From positions 1 through 9,104 of the forward strand of contig WHHJ01000064.1 of assembly GCA_014872655.1 (NCBI GenBank): a DNA stretch of 9,104 bases, read 5' to 3'. The position numbers and the translations under genes are program-made. The notes beneath the pieces were generated by a model that was not told where the DNA came from, did no database searches, and worked only from the letters and a program-made list of their open reading frames with translations. Position 1 is the stretch's first letter. Each line of letters opens with the position of its first letter. Of this stretch, positions 6,016 through 9,104 are shown in pieces. This DNA is from Clostridia bacterium. GTDB lineage: Bacteria; Bacillota; Clostridia; Oscillospirales; UBA644.

Positions 6016-7137
6016 GTGGCAGGAGTAGTATTGAAAGGGATCGGAAAGGTTTATCAGGGCGGCGTCCGTGCTGTTACAGACTTTAACCTGAAGATTAAGG
6101 ATAAGGAATTTATCGTTATGGTCGGCCCTTCCGGTTGCGGAAAATCCACAACGCTGAGAATGATCGCTGGACTTGAAGAGATTAGTGAAGGGGAACTTTA
6201 TATTGATGATCGAATTGTAAACGATATTCCCCCGAAAGACAGAGATATTGCGATGGTGTTCCAGAACTATGCGTTGTATCCGCATATGACGGTTTTTGAA
6301 AACATGGCATTTGGCTTGAAACTGCGCAAGTTCTCCAAAGAAGAAATTAAGAGACGTGTTGATGAAGCTGCAAGAATCTTGGATATTTCACATTTGTTGG
6401 AACGGCGGCCGAAGGCTTTGTCCGGAGGTCAGAGACAGCGTGTTGCGTTAGGGCGTGCTATCGTTCGTGAACCGAAAGTATTCTTGCTTGACGAGCCTTT
6501 GTCCAACTTGGACGCTAAGTTGCGTGCGCAGATGAGAACGGAGATTTCAAAATTGCATTTGCGTTTGGGTACTACCTTTATCTATGTTACGCATGACCAG
6601 ACCGAGGCTATGACGATGGCTACACGTATTGTGGTTATGAAAGACGGCTTTATTCAGCAGTGTGACACGCCGCAGAACTTGTATGATCGTCCTTGTAATC
6701 TGTTTGTTGCAGGATTTATCGGTTCTCCACAGATGAACTTTATCGAAGCAAAATTGACTCGTCGTGGCGATGATATGTTTGTAAACTTTGGTGAATTTTC
6801 GCTGAAGTTGCCTCGGGATAAGGTTATGACAGAAAACTATGAAAAATTGATGTCCTATGGTGGTAAACAGGTTATTTTAGGTATCCGTCCGGAAGCTATT
6901 CATGACGAAGAGATGTATCTGGAAAGATTTACGGACAGCATTATTACCGCAGACGTTGAAGTAACGGAAATGATGGGTGCCGAAACATATTTGTTCTTGG
7001 ATGTTAAGGACTCTAAGGTTACTGCAAGAGTAGACCCGACGACGAAGGCAAAACCGGGTGACACGATTAAGGTTTGCTTTGAAATGGAGAAAATCCATTT
7101 GTTTGATATCGATACAGAAGAAACGATTATCAACTGA
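6016..7137 (+). CDS. ugpC: Carbohydrate ABC transporter ATPase (UgpC/MsmX/MalK family)
   Basis: This 373-residue ATPase powers sugar uptake from the cytoplasmic face of the membrane. Visible motifs are Walker A GPSGCGKST (37-45), the Q-loop in VFQNYALYPHM (Gln83), signature LSGGQRQRVALGRAI (135-149), Walker B VFLLDE (155-160), D-loop SNLD and the switch His193 in VTHDQTEAMT. The C-terminal half (about 240-373) is the regulatory OB-fold (TOBE) domain, with GIRPEAI near 291. The start is the GTG at 6016, 7 nt after GGAGG (6004-6008). There are no permease or binding-protein genes alongside. In Gram-positive bacteria such lone MsmX-type ATPases are often shared by several sugar importers, so the same is likely here. 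The family also contains glycerol-3-phosphate and maltose ATPases, so the exact substrate cannot be read from the sequence. Confidence 0.93.
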   Translation: MAGVVLKGIGKVYQGGVRAVTDFNLKIKDKEFIVMVGPSGCGKSTTLRMIAGLEEISEGELYIDDRIVNDIPPKDRDIAMVFQNYALYPHMTVFENMAFGLKLRKFSKEEIKRRVDEAARILDISHLLERRPKALSGGQRQRVALGRAIVREPKVFLLDEPLSNLDAKLRAQMRTEISKLHLRLGTTFIYVTHDQTEAMTMATRIVVMKDGFIQQCDTPQNLYDRPCNLFVAGFIGSPQMNFIEAKLTRRGDDMFVNFGEFSLKLPRDKVMTENYEKLMSYGGKQVILGIRPEAIHDEEMYLERFTDSIITADVEVTEMMGAETYLFLDVKDSKVTARVDPTTKAKPGDTIKVCFEMEKIHLFDIDTEETIIN

Positions 7138-7155
7138 TTGAATATATTTAAAAGG

Positions 7156-7170
7156 TTGCGCGAGACGCAA
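7156..7170 (+). other. Small hairpin after ugpC
   Basis: TTGCG (7156-7160) and CGCAA (7166-7170) form a 5-bp stem with a CGAGA loop 18 nt past the ugpC stop codon. An A-run rather than a T-run follows, so it is not a plus-strand terminator. It may be a 3' stability element or chance. Confidence 0.3.
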
Positions 7171-7219
7171 AAAACTGGTTTCACTTATGGTAAAAACAAA
7201 TATGGGAGTATGATATGGG

Positions 7220-7281
7220 GGAATGGTCCAAAGCCGGAGACGGCATTTGGGTCATTCCTTGTTGCATAAAAGCCGTTTTTT
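7220..7281 (+). promoter_or_regulatory. Possible terminator/antiterminator hairpin pair before the sigma gene
   Basis: A 17-bp hairpin pairs GGAATGGTCC (7220-7229) with GGGTCATTCC (7249-7258). It continues through AAAGCCG (7230-7236) with CGGC-A-TTT (7241-7248), a single bulged A and a GAGA (GNRA) loop. A second AAAGCCG copy at 7269-7275 can pair with the same 7241-7248 segment and is followed directly by T6 (7276-7281). The two folds exclude each other, and the second resembles an intrinsic terminator. The first is more stable and could by default act as an antiterminator, or simply as the ugpC terminator. Confidence 0.45.
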
Positions 7282-7326
7282 GTTAAATATCTATGAAGAA
7301 ACCGGATTTTGAAGGATTGATGTAAC

Positions 7327-7830
7327 ATGGCGGAAACGGCTGATTTTCCGACTATAATGAAAAAGTATTTGCCTTATATTCGAGCAGTTTGCGCAACGTA
7401 TCCTGCACATCATCAGCAGGATTTGATACAGGAAGCTCAGATTGGTTTATATATTGCTTTTCGGCGGTTTGATCCTCTAAAGGGAAGCTGCTTTGATGCT
7501 TTTGCAAAAAAATGCATTAAAAATCGAGTGATTTCTGCGTACAGGACGTTTGAACGCAGTGATTGCGATCAAGAGTTTGATGAGCAGAAAGATTTGGCCG
7601 AAAACACATCGGATATGTCCAATACCGCAGATATTGCCGAGTTTTTTGTAGGGTTGCGAAAAGATCTTTCAGAGTTTGAATTAAAGGTTTTAGATTTGTT
7701 TTTAGAAGATGTCTGCTATGCGGATATAGCTAAAAAATTAGGTGTTAGTAAGAAGTCTGTTACGGATGCGATGTTTCGGGTGCGTAAAAAAATTATAAAG
7801 AAAGATCCATATGGCGCAAAAAGAGAATGA
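7327..7830 (+). CDS. Short sigma-70 family RNA polymerase sigma factor
   Basis: This 167-residue protein has the two core domains of a group 3/4-type sigma factor. Region 2 (about 8-75) includes DLIQEAQIGLYIAFRRFDPLKGSCFDAFAKKCIKNRVISAYR, the core-binding and -10-recognition segment. After an acidic linker (about 80-105), region 4 (about 112-157) has LSEFELKVLDLFLEDVCYADIAKKLGVSKKSVTDAMFRVRKKI, a helix-turn-helix for -35 recognition. It resembles the SigH branch but is shorter than a usual SigH of about 200-220 residues and is not in a sigH neighbourhood. AAGGA (7312-7316) lies 10 nt before the ATG. No anti-sigma gene follows. The gene may be controlled by the hairpin pair in its leader. Which promoters it reads is unknown; a role in sporulation or stress is only a guess. 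Confidence 0.85.
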   Translation: MAETADFPTIMKKYLPYIRAVCATYPAHHQQDLIQEAQIGLYIAFRRFDPLKGSCFDAFAKKCIKNRVISAYRTFERSDCDQEFDEQKDLAENTSDMSNTADIAEFFVGLRKDLSEFELKVLDLFLEDVCYADIAKKLGVSKKSVTDAMFRVRKKIIKKDPYGAKRE

Positions 7831-8030
7831 TTTGTTTCTGTTAGGAGATACATTCCTTTGATAAAGTTCAGAGATCTTATATTTTTGTAAGTGTTCTGTA
7901 TTGAATTTTGAATAGTGTTTTGATGTTTCTGCCTTTGACGGGTTTGTTTTGAGGTTTTTGTATTGTGATAACGCTTTGAGATTGGATAAAGAATATTATT
8001 GAAAGTTGTATGATATGGGAGGAGTGAGCT
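7831..8030. other. Gene-free stretch after the sigma gene
   Basis: This AT-rich DNA has no credible ORF and no strong hairpin. A short AGGA/TCCT repeat near 7843-7857 is too weak to call a terminator. GGGAGGAG near 8017-8024 looks like a ribosome site, but the frames after it close within a few codons. Confidence 0.5.
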
Positions 8031-8037
8031 TTTATCT

Positions 8038-8066
8038 TTGATAATTAAGTAAAGTTTTAATGTAAT
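8038..8066 (+). promoter_or_regulatory. Promoter of the structured RNA/zinc-ribbon transcript
   Basis: TTGATA (8038-8043) and TGTAAT (8061-8066), each one base from consensus, are separated by 17 bp. The predicted start is near 8073, immediately before the first hairpin of the folded region, which supports both calls. Confidence 0.65.
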
Positions 8067-8072
8067 GGTTGT

Positions 8073-8315
8073 TTTTAGAAAAATCTAAGGAATCTCAACC
8101 TGATTATATGCCCGCCCGAGAGGCGTTGAAAGACCCGCGAAAATCATTCATGGGTTAAAAAGATTTTTACAGACTGCATTCTTTACGCTGTGGTACGGTT
8201 TGGCACACAAGGCCGGGGAACAGCAGAGCCGTTTTGAAAAATCATTTTATGCTTATTGTTGAAATATTGTCTGGGAATTTTGGCGAGCCGGTGTAACTCC
8301 GGTTAAGGGCAAAAC
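8073..8315 (+). ncRNA. Candidate structured leader RNA or ncRNA, possibly raiA-motif-like
   Basis: This non-coding block of about 240 nt is clearly richer in GC than its flanks and has many complementary segments. TTAGA/TCTAA (8075-8079/8084-8088) forms a first hairpin, and CGCC/GGCG (8113-8116/8122-8125) a second with a CGAGA loop. ACCC (8133-8136) pairs with GGGT (8152-8155). GATTTTT (8162-8168) pairs with AAAAATC (8237-8243) and encloses a domain where CTGC-A-TTC (8174-8181) pairs with GAA-CA-GCAG (8218-8226). ACGG (8195-8198) with CCGT (8229-8232) could form a pseudoknot. Size and placement ahead of a small gene in a spore former suggest the raiA motif, a conserved Bacillota ncRNA. I could not compare it with that consensus, so the name is a guess; the folded nature is better supported. 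Confidence 0.5.
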
Positions 8316-8330
8316 AAATATTATTTTTTT
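8278..8330 (+). promoter_or_regulatory. Hairpin and T-run just before the zinc-ribbon gene, possible attenuator
   Basis: AGCCGG (8286-8291) pairs with CCGGTT (8299-8304) around a 7-nt loop, and an outer TTTTG/CAAAA stem (8278-8282/8310-8314) closes it. T7 follows at 8324-8330. The 9-nt gap between stem and T-run makes it a poor classical terminator, but it could separate the ncRNA from the downstream gene by partial termination. Confidence 0.35.
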
Positions 8331-8345
8331 AGTGAGGTTTCCATT

Positions 8346-8636
8346 ATGTACGAAGACAAGGAACTGGTATGCGAAGATTGCGGGAAAACTTTTATTTTCT
8401 CCGCTGGCGATCAGGAATTTTACGCAGAAAAAGGTTTTCAAAACGAGCCGAAGCGTTGTAAAGAATGCAGACATGCAAGAAAAGAAGCAAAAAGAAACTC
8501 TACCGAGTATTTTGAGACGACTTGTGCTAAATGCGGCGGCGTTGCAAGAGTAAAGTTCCAGCCCAGAGAGGACAAACCTGTATATTGCAGCGAGTGTTTT
8601 GCAAAAATGAAAGAAGAGAACGCAGAGAACGCGTAA
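8346..8636 (+). CDS. Small double zinc-ribbon protein
   Basis: This 96-residue protein has eight cysteines in four CxxC pairs. The first ribbon uses Cys9/12 and Cys38/41 (VCEDCGKTF ... KRCKECRHARK). The second uses Cys60/63 and Cys81/84, spaced exactly 17 residues, which fits the described CxxC-x17-CxxC domain family. The first ribbon resembles the probable zinc-ribbon family found in many Clostridia. There is no signal peptide or membrane segment, so it is cytoplasmic. The basic stretch RHARKEAKR (42-50) could contact nucleic acid. The biological role is not known to me. The ribosome site AGTGAGG (8331-8337) is modest and lies 8 nt before the ATG. The gene follows the folded RNA and ends at a strong terminator, so the two probably share a transcript. 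Confidence 0.85.
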   Translation: MYEDKELVCEDCGKTFIFSAGDQEFYAEKGFQNEPKRCKECRHARKEAKRNSTEYFETTCAKCGGVARVKFQPREDKPVYCSECFAKMKEENAENA

Positions 8637-8708
8637 TCTTGTTTTAGATATCTGGAAAAGGTATCGAATAGTCGTTTGAGCGATTGTGTGCATCGTAATT
8701 ACTGACGG

Positions 8709-8752
8709 AAAGCGTCGGGCATGGATTTGTTTTTCATGTCCGGCGCTTTTTT
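8709..8752 (+). terminator. Strong intrinsic terminator after the zinc-ribbon gene
   Basis: AAAGCGTCGGGCATG (8709-8723) pairs with CATGTCCGGCGCTTT (8735-8749), a 15-bp stem with two G-U pairs and an 11-nt loop, leading directly into T6 (8747-8752). It closes the plus-strand transcript. Confidence 0.9.
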
Positions 8753-9104
8753 GTAAGAAATGTACTAATATTTGTTTGGTGTGAAGGTTTTCTAAAGAAA
8801 TTCTTTTATCATCACAGATTTTGATAAAAATTTTAGAGAAAGGTAGAAACTCTTATTTGATGTAGAGAGGCTTCATAAAAGCAAAGACAGTATGGTATTT
8901 TATTTAGATCGTTCTCTGGATTTATAATGGTTGACTTGTTTTTATTTTGACAAAAGAGATTTAAGAAGTCAATTCATTTGAATAATGTTTTTTTTAGAAA
9001 ATATACAGGCTTTAGGCGATTACAAGTGTAAATAATGAAGTGATGTCACATCTGTATTTTTAGATTTGTTGTAGCGGGATGATTCTATAATATATGTTAA
9101 AGTA
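8753..9104. other. Gene-free AT-rich end of the window
   Basis: No ORF of useful size, RNA gene or strong hairpin is seen on either strand. TTGACTT (8931-8937) and AAGTCAA (8966-8972) form a spaced inverted repeat. TATAAT hexamers at 8923-8928 and 9086-9091 lack good -35 partners. The stretch is probably the upstream region of a gene beyond the window. Confidence 0.5.

Noticed and set aside
7220..7281. Fluoride, ZTP, purine or c-di-GMP riboswitch
   Set aside because: None of the core conserved strings I know for these classes is present; only the hairpin geometry is suggestive.
8253..8693. Minus-strand open frame of 146 codons
   Set aside because: It is antisense to the zinc-ribbon gene, whose eight ordered cysteines make the plus-strand reading certain.
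1..9104. CRISPR array, insertion sequence, tRNA or rRNA
   Set aside because: No regularly spaced direct repeats, transposase, terminal inverted repeats, cloverleaf or rRNA-like sequence was seen on either strand.

Overview
The window reads as a chromosomal segment from a spore-forming, low-to-moderate GC member of the Clostridia, probably an Oscillospirales/Ruminococcaceae-type gut anaerobe. The evidence is a full-length spo0A, a PduB-type microcompartment shell protein, a UgpC/MsmX sugar-transporter ATPase, an ABC-F protein, strong AGGAGG-type ribosome binding sites and several near-consensus sigma-A promoters. The taxon is inferred from gene content and was not checked by alignment.

Left part (1-3451). 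A consensus promoter (69-97) faces right and runs into a perfect 15-bp terminator hairpin (196-229). Between them are about 90 bases that fold well and encode no protein, so this looks like a stand-alone small RNA gene. Three minus-strand genes follow. These are a secreted beta-helix glycosidase-like lipoprotein (302-1714), a tandem-BMC shell protein of the PduB family (1828-2532) with its own promoter and a palindrome at +1, and spo0A (2633-3451), the master regulator of sporulation.

Divergent hub (3452-3842). spo0A and the ABC-F gene point away from each other across about 390 bp. This gap carries a good sigma-A promoter for each gene, two perfect Spo0A boxes and four one-mismatch boxes. 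Autoregulation of spo0A is likely, and some Spo0A influence on the ABC-F gene is possible.

Right part (3843-8752). All genes are on the plus strand: an ABC-F ribosome-associated ATPase of the YdiF type (3843-5759), a sugar-importer ATPase ugpC (6016-7137), a short sigma-70-family factor (7327-7830), and a 96-residue protein with two zinc ribbons (8346-8636) that ends at a strong terminator. Gaps in this half hold structured RNA. Hairpins lie after the ABC-F gene, and a possible terminator/antiterminator pair lies ahead of the sigma gene. A promoter-driven GC-rich folded leader or ncRNA of about 240 nt precedes the zinc-ribbon gene. Nothing convincing is seen in 7831-8030 or 8753-9104.

Together the genes suggest a housekeeping region combining developmental control (Spo0A, a sigma factor) with carbohydrate use (beta-helix lipoprotein, sugar ATPase, an orphan microcompartment shell protein). 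The most interesting candidates for undescribed biology are the two non-coding RNAs (about 104-237 and 8073-8315), the mutually exclusive hairpins before the sigma gene, and the lone PduB-like gene beside spo0A.
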